DNA from: Actinoplanes auranticolor
GTDB lineage: Bacteria > Actinomycetota > Actinomycetes > Mycobacteriales > Micromonosporaceae
Direction: 5' to 3'
DNA length: 64,000 bases
Assembly: GCF_018332655.1 (NCBI RefSeq)
Contig: NZ_BOQL01000067.1
Location: 1 to 64,000 of the forward strand
Shown: piece by piece, positions 1 to 7,359 of the stretch
Position numbering within the stretch: position 1 is the first letter of the stretch
Layout of the letters: each line of letters begins with the position of its first letter
Made by a program: the position numbers and the translations under genes
The notes under the pieces: model-generated
What the model was told of the DNA's origin: nothing
Seen by the model: only the letters and a program-made list of their open reading frames with translations
Databases searched by the model: none

Positions 1-32
1 CTGTTGGCCTCCTCGACGCTGACCTGCGCCAT
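1..32 (-). CDS. Possible 5' end of a gene running off the left edge
   Basis: An ATG on the minus strand at 32 opens a reading frame (MAQVSVEEAN) that leaves the window after ten codons. No clear ribosome binding site is visible upstream and there is too little sequence to recognise a family. If real, it would be divergent from the MerR gene, an arrangement MerR regulators often control. It may equally be chance. Confidence 0.25.
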   Translation of the reverse strand, partial: MAQVSVEEAN

Positions 33-64
33 CAGGTTGGAAATGGCTCTGTGATCTGCCGGTG

Positions 65-94
65 GCCTAAGCGCTGGAGCACGCGGGCGTAGGC
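65..94. promoter_or_regulatory. Imperfect inverted repeat, possible MerR operator
   Basis: GCCTA at 65-69 is mirrored by TAGGC at 90-94, with further partial pairing (AGCGC against GCGGGCG) inside. It lies just upstream of the MerR start codon, where an autoregulatory site would be expected. No convincing -35/-10 pair was identified, so the assignment rests on position and symmetry only. Confidence 0.3.
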
Positions 95-102
95 TTGAAG
101 GA

Positions 103-498
103 ATGCGGATCGGCGAGCTGTCCAAGCGTACGGGCGTGAGTCCACGCTCGTTGCGGTACTACGAGGAGCAGGGCCTGCTGACCAGTGCACGCTCCGATGC
201 TGGGCAGCGTCACTATTCCGATGCCGAGGTCCAGCGGGTGTTGCTGATCCAGCAACTGTTCGCCGCGGGTATGTCCAGCCGGGTGATCGCGTCTGTGCTG
301 CCGTGTGTGGACACCCCGAGTGACCCTGCCGGCATCCAGTCGGCGTTTGTGGCGATGACGCGCGAGCGCGATCGGATCAACGCGGATATCGCCCACCTGG
401 TCGAAACCCGTGACGCACTCGACGTGCTGATCAAGATCAACCGCGAGCATTGGGTGGAGCTGCCGACGGCCTCGGTCCCGGTGACGGCGTCGGCCTGA
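103..498 (+). CDS. MerR-family transcriptional regulator
   Basis: A 131-residue DNA-binding regulator. Residues 1-70 carry the MerR winged helix: RIGELSKRTGVSPRSLRYYE is the family signature, followed by GLL and the RHYSDAEVQRVLLI second helix pair. Residues about 85-115 are a charged helix (TRERDRINADIAHLVETRD) that in this family makes the antiparallel dimer coiled coil. There is no separate ligand-binding domain and only one cysteine, so a metal-sensing role of the classical MerR/ZntR kind is unlikely. A GAAGGA stretch abuts the ATG. The gene is 106 bp upstream of, and parallel to, a zinc-independent quinone oxidoreductase. That pairing is common for MerR regulators of redox enzymes and suggests local control, which is inference. 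Confidence 0.9.
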   Translation: MRIGELSKRTGVSPRSLRYYEEQGLLTSARSDAGQRHYSDAEVQRVLLIQQLFAAGMSSRVIASVLPCVDTPSDPAGIQSAFVAMTRERDRINADIAHLVETRDALDVLIKINREHWVELPTASVPVTASA

Positions 499-604
499 CG
501 CTGTGACCCGCACCTCAGCCGGTTGCCCTTCACATCAGTGTGAGCGGTGAGGATGGCTGCGGCGCCCGGAACGACCGGGCCGGTCGCACCGGAGGTGGCA
601 GAAG

Positions 605-1528
605 ATGGGACAGGCGTGGGGTTTCGGCAGGTATGGCGGGCCTGAGGTGCAGGAGCTTTTCGATCGTCCCGATCCTGTCCCGGGTCGCGGCGAGGTGCTG
701 ATCCGGGTCGACGTGGCCGGCGTGAACCCCCTCGACTACGTCGTGCGCTCGGGTCTGTTTCCCGGGGCCGACGGCGGACGTCCGTTTCCCCTTGTCCTGG
801 GGATGGAGGCAGCGGGAACCGTTCTGGCCCTGGGCGAGGGCGTCGACGGGCTCGAGGTGGGCGACGCGGTCTTCGGCATGGCACTCACCGGTGGTGGCAC
901 CTACGCCGAGACGACGGTGCTGTCGGCCCCGCACACTGCTCGCATCCCGGTGGGCCTGTCCGCAACCGTGGCGGCAACGCTGCCCGTGGCCGGGACGTCC
1001 GCGGTAGATGCGCTCGACCAGATCGGCCTCTCGGCCGGCGCTACGGTCTTGGTCAACGGGGTCGGGGGCGGTGTCGGACTCCTCGTTGCCCGGCTGGCCG
1101 TCGAGCGCGAGCTGCGGGTGATCGGCACGGGGAGCAGCACCAAGCGCGAGCCCGCCGAGGCCATCGGGGTGCAGTTCATCGACTACACCGCCGGGGACGT
1201 TGTCGCTGCGGCACGCGAGCTGGTGCCGGACGGCTTCGATGGGATCGTCGACCTGGTCGGAGGCGCCTCACTGCGGACGGTCGCTCCTCTGGTCAAGGAT
1301 TCACGCAACATCGTCGCCGTGAGTGATATGTCGGTGACTGAAATCGGTGGGCGTTTCGTCGAGCGTCGTTTCGACCGGGAGAATCTGGAGCGGGCCGCCC
1401 GGCTCGCCCTCGATGGAGCTCTCACACCCGTGATCACTGCGGTCCATCCGCTTTCCGACGCTCCGGCCGCCCTCGCTGCTGTCGAGAACGGCCACAGTGT
1501 GGGCAAGGTTGTTATCAAGATCGGATGA
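605..1528 (+). CDS. NADP-dependent alcohol dehydrogenase/quinone oxidoreductase-like protein
   Basis: A 307-residue medium-chain dehydrogenase/reductase of the quinone oxidoreductase (zeta-crystallin) branch, expected to reduce quinones or enones with NADPH in the cytosol. Residues 1-120 are the GroES-like domain (GEVLIRVDVAGVNPLDYVVR; PLVLGMEAAGTV). The Rossmann domain follows, with the nucleotide motif VLVNGVGGGVG near residue 150. The structural and catalytic zinc ligands of true alcohol dehydrogenases are absent, as in zinc-independent members. Length is normal. A strong GGAGGTGG lies 8 bases before the ATG. The gene follows the MerR regulator and ends at a clear hairpin terminator, so the two may form one small redox-responsive unit. 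Confidence 0.92.
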   Translation: MGQAWGFGRYGGPEVQELFDRPDPVPGRGEVLIRVDVAGVNPLDYVVRSGLFPGADGGRPFPLVLGMEAAGTVLALGEGVDGLEVGDAVFGMALTGGGTYAETTVLSAPHTARIPVGLSATVAATLPVAGTSAVDALDQIGLSAGATVLVNGVGGGVGLLVARLAVERELRVIGTGSSTKREPAEAIGVQFIDYTAGDVVAAARELVPDGFDGIVDLVGGASLRTVAPLVKDSRNIVAVSDMSVTEIGGRFVERRFDRENLERAARLALDGALTPVITAVHPLSDAPAALAAVENGHSVGKVVIKIG

Positions 1529-1532
1529 GCCA

Positions 1533-1567
1533 TGCCCGGCCGGCTGACGCTGGAAGCCGGCCGGGCA
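1533..1567 (+). terminator. Hairpin terminator after the oxidoreductase
   Basis: A perfect 13-bp inverted repeat (TGCCCGGCCGGCT at 1533-1545 pairing with 1555-1567) around a 9-base loop begins a few bases after the stop codon. There is no T-run, as is usual for GC-rich actinomycete terminators. Confidence 0.8.
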
Positions 1568-1716
1568 CATCTCAGACTGCCGCGAGTCCATGCACTGCAA
1601 CCACCCGCGGCCAGGGCCCGAGCAGACGCCGGGACCAACTCCCGACCGAACGGGACCGTTGCAAGAGCTGACAGTTTCTGAGTCGGAACTGCTCTGGCAT
1701 GGCGTTTATCCGTCGG

Positions 1717-1790
1717 TTTTGACACCACGGTTGGTGGACGCTTGATCGGGTGGATTCTATGTCCGCGAGTTTCGACACCACGGATGGTGG
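1717..1790. repeat. Terminal repeats of an IS21-family element
   Basis: Two 21-bp direct copies, 1717-1737 and 1770-1790, differ at only two positions and share the core GACACCACGG followed by TGGTGG. Multiple short repeats near the terminus are typical of IS21 elements, and these sit directly upstream of an IstA-like gene. They mark the left end of the element. No matching right end was found. Confidence 0.65.
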
Positions 1791-2610
1791 TGGGAGCATC
1801 GGCTGACCCGAGACGGAGGCCGGCCGATGCCGCGGATGTCGAAAATCGAGAAGTTCGCGGCGATCCGCCGTGATCTCGCTGCGGGAATGTCGGGCCGGGC
1901 AATCGAGGAGAAGTACCGGGTCGGCCGGCGCACGGTCAGCGCGGCCATGGCCTCGGCGTTGCCTCCGCCGCGCAAGGACATGCCGCCGCGGGGCTCGAAG
2001 CTGGATCCGTTCAAACCCGTGATCGATGAGATCCTGCGGGCCGATCTCGACGCGCCCCGCAAGCAGCGGCACACGGTGAGGCGGATCTTCCACCGGCTCC
2101 TTGACGAGCACGGCATGGACAACGTCTCTTACCAGGTCCTGCGCACCTACGTCGCGGACCGCAAACCGAAGATTCGAGCGGAGGTCGGCCGCGTCCCGGT
2201 CAAAGTGTTCTTCCCGCAGACCCACCGCCCGGGCGCCGAGGCAGAGGTCGATTTCGGGGAAGTCGCGATCAACCTGCGCGGCGAGCAGGTGACCTGCACC
2301 TTGTTCCCGTTCCGGATGTCATTCTCCGGCAAAGCCGTCCACCGAATCTTCGCCTCCGGCGGGCAGGAAGCGTTCTTCGAAGGCCACGTCCACGCCCTGA
2401 AAACCCTCGGCGGGGTGCCAACGGGCAAGGTCCGCTACGACAATCTGCGCGCGGCGGTCGCCAAGGTCCTCGGTTTCAGCCGGCAGCGGATCGAGACCCA
2501 ACGCTGGACCGCGTTCCGTTCCCACTACGGCCTGGACGTCTTCTATTGCCGGCCCGGCATCGAGGGCGCGCACGAGAAGGGCGGCGTCGAGGGCGATATC
2601 GGCTGGCCAT
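1717..2610 (+). mobile_element. IS21-family insertion sequence, left-end remnant
   Basis: The stretch holds the left terminal repeats and the first two thirds of istA. The transposase reading frame, the istB helper gene and the right end are all missing beyond about 2610, where the sequence changes to an unrelated coding fragment. The element is therefore a deletion or recombination scar and cannot move by itself. Confidence 0.75.
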
Positions 2611-2654
2611 CACGAATGGTTGGAGCAAACCGCGCCCGCTGCCGGCCCACGTAG
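1827..2654 (+). pseudogene. istA: Truncated IS21 transposase IstA
   Basis: The 275-residue frame matches the N-terminal part of IstA. A helix-turn-helix region at residues 5-45 (RRDLAAGMSGRAIEEKYRVG) leads into the DDE integrase core. The three expected acidic positions are visible: AEVDFGE, VRYDNLRAAV and the glutamate of EKGGVEG. Directly after GGVEGDIGW the protein departs from the family and ends 18 residues later. IstA proteins are normally 400 residues or longer, so the C-terminal third is lost although the active-site residues remain. The start is set by a good context at 1827 just inside the terminal repeats. Without IstB and the right end it should be inactive. Confidence 0.85.
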
Positions 2655-2953
2655 CGCTGGAGGCTACGGGCAACCCCATGCACACTGTGGTCGATGACCA
2701 CTCCCGCACCGTCCGCTTTGCGGTGCCCACCGCCACTGGAATTACGCTCCTCGGCACCTCCGACCTCGGCCACGTGTGGCAGTCGGAGAACCTCCCGCTG
2801 CCCTCATCACCGACCGCCGTCGCCCAGCTCGACACCATCGACCAGGACGGCAACCGGACGAGCGTCATCGTCTTCGTGCGCAACCGCGCGCTGGAACAGA
2901 TCTGGCGTGATGAGAATTCGCCGTGGAGCGCACCAGAACCACTCGTATGTTGA
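2611..2953 (+). pseudogene. Fragment of an unrecognised protein, possibly a repeat/propeller domain
   Basis: At the IS21 breakpoint the reading frame changes and an open stretch continues to a stop at 2953. Its content (HTVVDDHSRTVRF, ITLLGTSDLGHVWQSENL, SVIVFVRNRALEQIWRDEN) looks like repeated beta-strand blades of the kind seen in lectin-type propellers. It lacks any start codon or signal peptide of its own. I take it as the 3' remnant of a gene cut by the IS21-associated rearrangement. The family is not certain. Confidence 0.35.
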
Positions 2954-3087
2954 GTTCTCAAAGGCGGACGGTGTCAATCCTGCCGAGTCGATGCCGGCCA
3001 GGGTCGTAGGGCAGCTGTCGGGTAACGGCAGTGGCGGCGGTGCTGGCCGGGCACGGTGGCCGACCCGGCGCCCGGGCGCAAGGCGGT

Positions 3088-3123
3088 CCGAGAACATCTT
3101 GGCCTTCGGCCAGAGATCTTCTC
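3088..3123. promoter_or_regulatory. Dispersed inverted-repeat element, copy C
   Basis: AGAACATCTTGGCC pairs with GGCCAGAGATCTTCT across a 3-base loop, with one bulge and the same C/C mismatch seen in the better copies at 17023-17072 and 24314-24363. It lies about 154 bp upstream of the DUF932 gene start. The rest of 2954-3275 is GC-rich and I see no gene in it. Confidence 0.55.
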
Positions 3124-3275
3124 GTCCTGGTCGCCTTGCCGCTCCGGCCGGCCGGGCACGGCCCCGGGCACCGGCGGGCCAGCACGCGCTCGCCCCGGCC
3201 GACCAAGGCCCGCAGCGGGCGTGTCCACCGGCCGCCACCGTCACGGTGGCGGCCCCGCCTGGAAAGGCGCTCTCT

Positions 3276-4427
3276 ATGGCTCAGCCGACGCTCGTCGTGG
3301 CACCGAACCGCCACATCGGCATGAACTCCCTAATCACCACGCTCAGGGACCAGCACACCCGATCGGTCGATGTCATCGCCGGCGCCACGACGATGCACGC
3401 CGACGACGGCCATCTGATCATCCCGCGTACCACGCCCCTGCTGACCTCGACGGGTGTGGACTTGACCGCGGGCAGTTTCCGGCTCTCCGAGGTGGCTCTG
3501 GGTGGCGTCGGCGCGAAGCTCGACATCCCGGTGCCTTATCTTCGCCGGCTGGCCGCCGAGAACGTGCCGGCGCTGGACTACAACGTCAACAGCTGGCTGG
3601 CACGCGACGACCGTCGGTTCCTGGTGCGCTGCCTGCGCCGGACCCCGGACAGCGGCGACGGCACCGCCCGGGCGTTCCTGTCCGACCGGTATCTGCGCAT
3701 CGACAACCTCGACGTGCTGATGGCCGCGATCAAGGGCATCGAGAAGGCCGGCGTCGCGGTGCAGATCGCCTCCTGTGACCTGACCGACCGGCGCATGTAC
3801 GTGCGGTTCGTCTCCCCCGATGTGCAGGTCATGGCGCCGCAGCTGCTGGGCAACTACCGCAGCCCGTTCGATGGGCGCCGCGGCAGCGACCTGCCGGTCA
3901 TCTCCGGCGGGTTCCTGCTGAAGAACTCCGAGACCGGCTACGGCCGCTACTCGCTGGCTCCGTGGCTGCGTATCGAGGTGTGCCGCAACGGGCAGACCGT
4001 CGAACGCGGTGCCGTCGGTCGCACCCATATCGGTGCGCGCATCACCGATGACGACGGCATCGTCGACCCGTCAGCCGACACGATGGCGGCGTTGTTGAAG
4101 CTGATCACCTCCCAGACCGTCGACACGATCCGCACCTACCTCAACGTGGAGTTCGTCGCCCGCGCGGTCGCCGATCTGGAACGCGCCGCCGGAGTCACCG
4201 TCCGCCGGCCGGAAGCCACGATTAAGGTCGTCTCACAGCAGCTGCACTACACCAAGGGCCAGCAGGACGCGATCCTCGCGCACTTCATCGCCGGGGCGGA
4301 CCTGAGCGCGGGCGGCATCATGCAGGCCGTCACTTCCGTGGCCCGCAGCATCGACGACGCGGATGCGGCCTACCGGATGGAAACCACCGCGTCGAAGGCG
4401 CTGCACCTGGCCGCCGCAGCCGCCTGA
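3276..4427 (+). CDS. DUF932 family element protein
   Basis: A 383-residue protein of the DUF932/phage-plasmid-like family, cytosolic, with no established biochemical role. The family is recognised by the block AFLSDRYLRIDNLDVL near residue 130 and by the later glycine-rich HIGARITDDDGIVD region. The frame is open for 580 bases upstream, but I start at 3276 because GGAAAGG stands 8 bases before this ATG and the upstream translation is low-complexity. It precedes other plasmid-maintenance genes on the same strand and has copy C of the dispersed inverted-repeat element upstream. Members of this family are recurrent on phages and conjugative elements, which supports the view that the block from here to 9.2 kb belongs to the element. 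Confidence 0.85.
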   Translation: MAQPTLVVAPNRHIGMNSLITTLRDQHTRSVDVIAGATTMHADDGHLIIPRTTPLLTSTGVDLTAGSFRLSEVALGGVGAKLDIPVPYLRRLAAENVPALDYNVNSWLARDDRRFLVRCLRRTPDSGDGTARAFLSDRYLRIDNLDVLMAAIKGIEKAGVAVQIASCDLTDRRMYVRFVSPDVQVMAPQLLGNYRSPFDGRRGSDLPVISGGFLLKNSETGYGRYSLAPWLRIEVCRNGQTVERGAVGRTHIGARITDDDGIVDPSADTMAALLKLITSQTVDTIRTYLNVEFVARAVADLERAAGVTVRRPEATIKVVSQQLHYTKGQQDAILAHFIAGADLSAGGIMQAVTSVARSIDDADAAYRMETTASKALHLAAAAA

Positions 4428-4458
4428 TGTAGCCCCCCGCTTTCCTCGCTCGCTGTTG

Positions 4459-4489
4459 CAGGGTGCCCACCGTGTCGGTGGGCGCCCTG
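4459..4489 (+). terminator. Hairpin terminator or attenuator
   Basis: A 14-bp stem (4459-4472 with 4476-4489, one G-U pair) closes on a 3-base loop. It sits between the DUF932 stop and the GGAGG of the next gene, so it could end the first transcript or attenuate the second. Confidence 0.65.
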
Positions 4490-4511
4490 TCCTGCATTCC
4501 GGAGGTTCTTC

Positions 4512-5915
4512 ATGCCGCCCCACCGGCACATCACCCCGTCTGCGTCCACCGCCCCGCGAATACCACCTGGCCATATCGGCCCCGACCACCGCTTCGCGGC
4601 TGATGGGCACGCCTCGCGGTTCGCGTGCGGCACCTGCGGCAGCCCACTCGACCGTTACGCCGAGCTGCCCTCCGGCACCGTGTCCTACGAGCATCCGATC
4701 TGGAAGAACACCGACCATCGGCCTGTGCCGGTGGCCGCCGACGCCGTCGAGGCCACCTACGTCTGTGACTTCTGCACCGACCCCAAGATCCTATTCGTCT
4801 ACGCGACGGCCCAGCCGGTCCTGGTGCAGGTGGACACTCCGGGCAGCTTCGTGGTGCGTGACTATGGCACCCGCTGGTCGGCCTGCGTCGAGTGTGCTGC
4901 TCTAGTCGAGGCCCGCAACCTCGCCGGCCTGCTGAAGCGGGTTCGAAGCCCCGTCATGGCCTTCGAGGTGGTGGCGCACCTGTCGGCCATGCTGCGACAG
5001 GTCCTGTCCACGCTGCGGCCCGGCCGTGCGCTGAGCGTCGACGGGCGCTGGGAGCCTCACCCGGTGCCGGCGACGACGCTGCCGAGGATCCGTGACCGGC
5101 TGGCCGCGCTGATCGCCGGTGATGTCGCGTTGCCCTTCGCGCTCGGCCACCAGGCGGTGCGCACACCGCTGGCGGCAAGTCTGGCGATCGCCCGGCTGTA
5201 CTGGGTCGACGACGAGTTCACCATCCTGACGCGCAACGCCGCCCAGGTCCTTCCGCGGCTGGGGTTTTCCCCGGGTGATCTGCCGGCCGCACACGGCTTC
5301 GTCGCGTGGGCCCAGCCGGTCGACGCCCGCCGGCGGTGCGTGGCGGCGTCGTGGAGCAGTCACGGCGACGCGGTGCAGCTCGTCGGTTACCGCAGCGTCG
5401 GTGACGGCCTCGCACCGGCGCCGTTGCAGCAGCTCCGCGCGCAGGTGGGCTGGCTGATCCCTGCCTTCGCCGTCACGCTGCGCCCCGGACAGCCCGTCAC
5501 CGCCACCCACCCGGCGGCGACACTGATCACCACGTGGCGGCTCATCCGCCAGCGCCTCGCCGACACGACACCGGCGAAGGTCGACACGTCGATTCGCAGG
5601 GCCTACCAGCGCGCGAGGCGACCGGAACCTGAGGTCGCACTGGTGCGGATCCGCGGCGCCCGAGCGACCTCTGCGCCGGCCCAGCACATCAACGCCGGCG
5701 CCGGCAGCGAGCGTGATTACCGCTGGTGGGTGACGCCGCATTGGCGCCACCAGCCGTACGGACCGGGCCGGTCACTGCGGGACTGGATCGTGGTCCGGCC
5801 GCATCTGCGGGGTCCGCACGACAAGCCGATCAGTGCTACCACCACCGTGCGGGTACTCGGCACGCTCCCGCCGCGGCCTGAGCCCACCGCGCAGGCGCCG
5901 ACCGAAGGACCGTGA
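4512..5915 (+). CDS. Cys-rich hypothetical element protein
   Basis: A 467-residue protein I cannot assign to a function. The N-terminal third has three CxxC pairs (FACGTCGSP, YVCDFCTDP, SACVECAAL), which suggests one or two zinc ribbons at residues 35-130. The middle is alpha-helical and alanine-rich. The C-terminal 50 residues carry a WWVTPHWRHQPYGPGRS block followed by DWIVVRPHLRGP, an arrangement recurrent in uncharacterised actinobacterial element proteins. GGAGG lies 7 bases before the ATG. It is flanked by DUF932 and DUF4192 genes in the same direction and probably belongs to the same maintenance block. Nucleic-acid binding is a guess from the zinc motifs. Confidence 0.75.
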   Translation: MPPHRHITPSASTAPRIPPGHIGPDHRFAADGHASRFACGTCGSPLDRYAELPSGTVSYEHPIWKNTDHRPVPVAADAVEATYVCDFCTDPKILFVYATAQPVLVQVDTPGSFVVRDYGTRWSACVECAALVEARNLAGLLKRVRSPVMAFEVVAHLSAMLRQVLSTLRPGRALSVDGRWEPHPVPATTLPRIRDRLAALIAGDVALPFALGHQAVRTPLAASLAIARLYWVDDEFTILTRNAAQVLPRLGFSPGDLPAAHGFVAWAQPVDARRRCVAASWSSHGDAVQLVGYRSVGDGLAPAPLQQLRAQVGWLIPAFAVTLRPGQPVTATHPAATLITTWRLIRQRLADTTPAKVDTSIRRAYQRARRPEPEVALVRIRGARATSAPAQHINAGAGSERDYRWWVTPHWRHQPYGPGRSLRDWIVVRPHLRGPHDKPISATTTVRVLGTLPPRPEPTAQAPTEGP

Positions 5916-6129
5916 AGCCGCTCCGGTGAAGGCTTTTCGACCGCCTCGCCCGCATCCCCGCCAAGCAGGACGGGTGAACCACCGCAGCCGCCCGGCCGGC
6001 CACCCCCTGCCGGTGTCACCGCACCAGCGGGCCACCGAAGGCCACGCAGCTCAACGCCGCCCACCAGCAGCGCCGACGACCCGGCGCACCCCTGCCATCC
6101 CGCCCGTCCGCAAAAGGAGCCTTTCGATC

Positions 6130-7044
6130 ATGCAAGACCCACTGCCCGACACCACCTACCGCAGCCCGCAGGACCTGCTCGGCGCACTGCCGTACCTGCT
6201 GGGCTACCACCCCGTCGATGAGATCGTCGCGGTCTACCTCGGCACCGATCACCGCATCCTCGCCGTGGCCGCCGAACCCATCCGATTTTCCGCCGAGACA
6301 CTCAGCGAGCACCTGATGCTGCGGGTCCCGGCCCAACCGTGTGCGCAGGTCGCACTCATCGGCTACGGCCCACCCCCGACGCGACCCACCCTGACCACGA
6401 TCGGCCGCATCATCGACCTGTTCCTGCCCCTGCACACCCTGCTGTGGGTCACCGGTTCCCGATGCGTGTGCCTGCTCGACACATGCGCGTGTGAGGCCAG
6501 CCGCGGCATGGACATCGCCCCGGCCACCAGCCCGGTTGCCGCCCAGCTCACCGTCGACGGCATCGTGGCCCTGCCGTCGCGGCAAGCCCTGAACACGCTG
6601 CTCGCACCGGACCTGGTGTCACAGGCAGAGACGGAGACCGCACTGGCCGCCCAGGCGCCGGATGTCACCGTCGCCGGGCTGCTCGACGACATCCTGGCCA
6701 CAGCGAAGAAGGGCCAACGCCTCACCACCGAGCAGCTGGCACCGCTGGCGCTCACCTTGACCCACCGCAACGCCCTCGAAACGGCGTGGAACACGGTGTG
6801 CGCGTGCATGTGGCAACGCGATCTGTGGCTGGATGTCACCCGCCGCGTCCCTGACCGCTACGTCGCCGGCCCGGCGACGCTGGCCGCCTGGTGCGCCTGG
6901 CGGCGCGACGAACACGCGCTGGCCACCGTGGCGTGCAAGCGCGCCGTCCACCAGGGGCCCGGTGACCGGCTGACCCGGCTGGTGACCAGCGTCGTGCGTA
7001 CCCACGTGCCCGCGCACCGCCTCCGGCGACCGGCTGCGCACTGA
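6130..7044 (+). CDS. DUF4192 family protein
   Basis: A 304-residue member of the actinobacterial DUF4192 family, function unknown. The opening YRSPQDLLGALPYLLGYHP and the central PTLTTIGRIIDLFL and GIVALPSRQAL blocks are characteristic, as is the C-terminal PATLAAWCAWRRDEHALA. The open frame extends upstream to 5833. AAAGGAG 8-14 bases before the ATG at 6130 and the sudden change in composition fix this start. The 214 bases before it contain no other gene. DUF4192 genes are common both on actinobacterial chromosomes and elements. Here the neighbours (DUF932, ParB-like) place it in the maintenance block. Confidence 0.85.
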   Translation: MQDPLPDTTYRSPQDLLGALPYLLGYHPVDEIVAVYLGTDHRILAVAAEPIRFSAETLSEHLMLRVPAQPCAQVALIGYGPPPTRPTLTTIGRIIDLFLPLHTLLWVTGSRCVCLLDTCACEASRGMDIAPATSPVAAQLTVDGIVALPSRQALNTLLAPDLVSQAETETALAAQAPDVTVAGLLDDILATAKKGQRLTTEQLAPLALTLTHRNALETAWNTVCACMWQRDLWLDVTRRVPDRYVAGPATLAAWCAWRRDEHALATVACKRAVHQGPGDRLTRLVTSVVRTHVPAHRLRRPAAH

Positions 7045-7130
7045 TCCCCGGGCGTTGACCAGCGACCGGCCGGCCACCGCAACGGGTGCCAGCGCAGACC
7101 AAACCGGCTTGACGAGCTGGACGCGTCGTC

Positions 7131-7320
7131 AGGTGGTGGCTGCGGGTCGGTGCCGGCGTGGGCTGGCCACTGATCCTGGCCGCCCGCGTCGCCCCCCGCA
7201 AGCCCACCCCTACCAGCCACCACCTGCGCCGATGTGACCGCCGGGGTGGGCCCTGCGGGTCACGCCGATCGGCCGGCCCTGAGCGGATCAGGCCAGCCCC
7301 GCTCGGGCGCCCGCCCGAGC
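7131..7320 (+). promoter_or_regulatory. Structured leader of the ParB-like gene
   Basis: Three nested or serial inverted repeats occupy the 230 bases before the GTG start. AGGTGGTGGCTG (7131-7142) is perfectly complementary to 7214-7225. GGCCCTGA near 7275 pairs with TCAGGCC to 7294. GCTCGGGCG (7301-7309) pairs with 7312-7320. The last hairpin ends 24 bases before GGAGG. They could fold in RNA as a leader or serve as DNA operator sites for the ParB-like product. Confidence 0.5.
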
Positions 7321-7359
7321 GCAGCACTCATCACTGCTCTATGTGGAGGTACTTGCATC

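Noticed and set aside
2694..3275. N-terminal extension of the DUF932 gene
   Set aside because: The translation upstream of 3276 is Arg/Pro/Ser-rich, crosses the inverted-repeat copy C and lacks a ribosome binding site.
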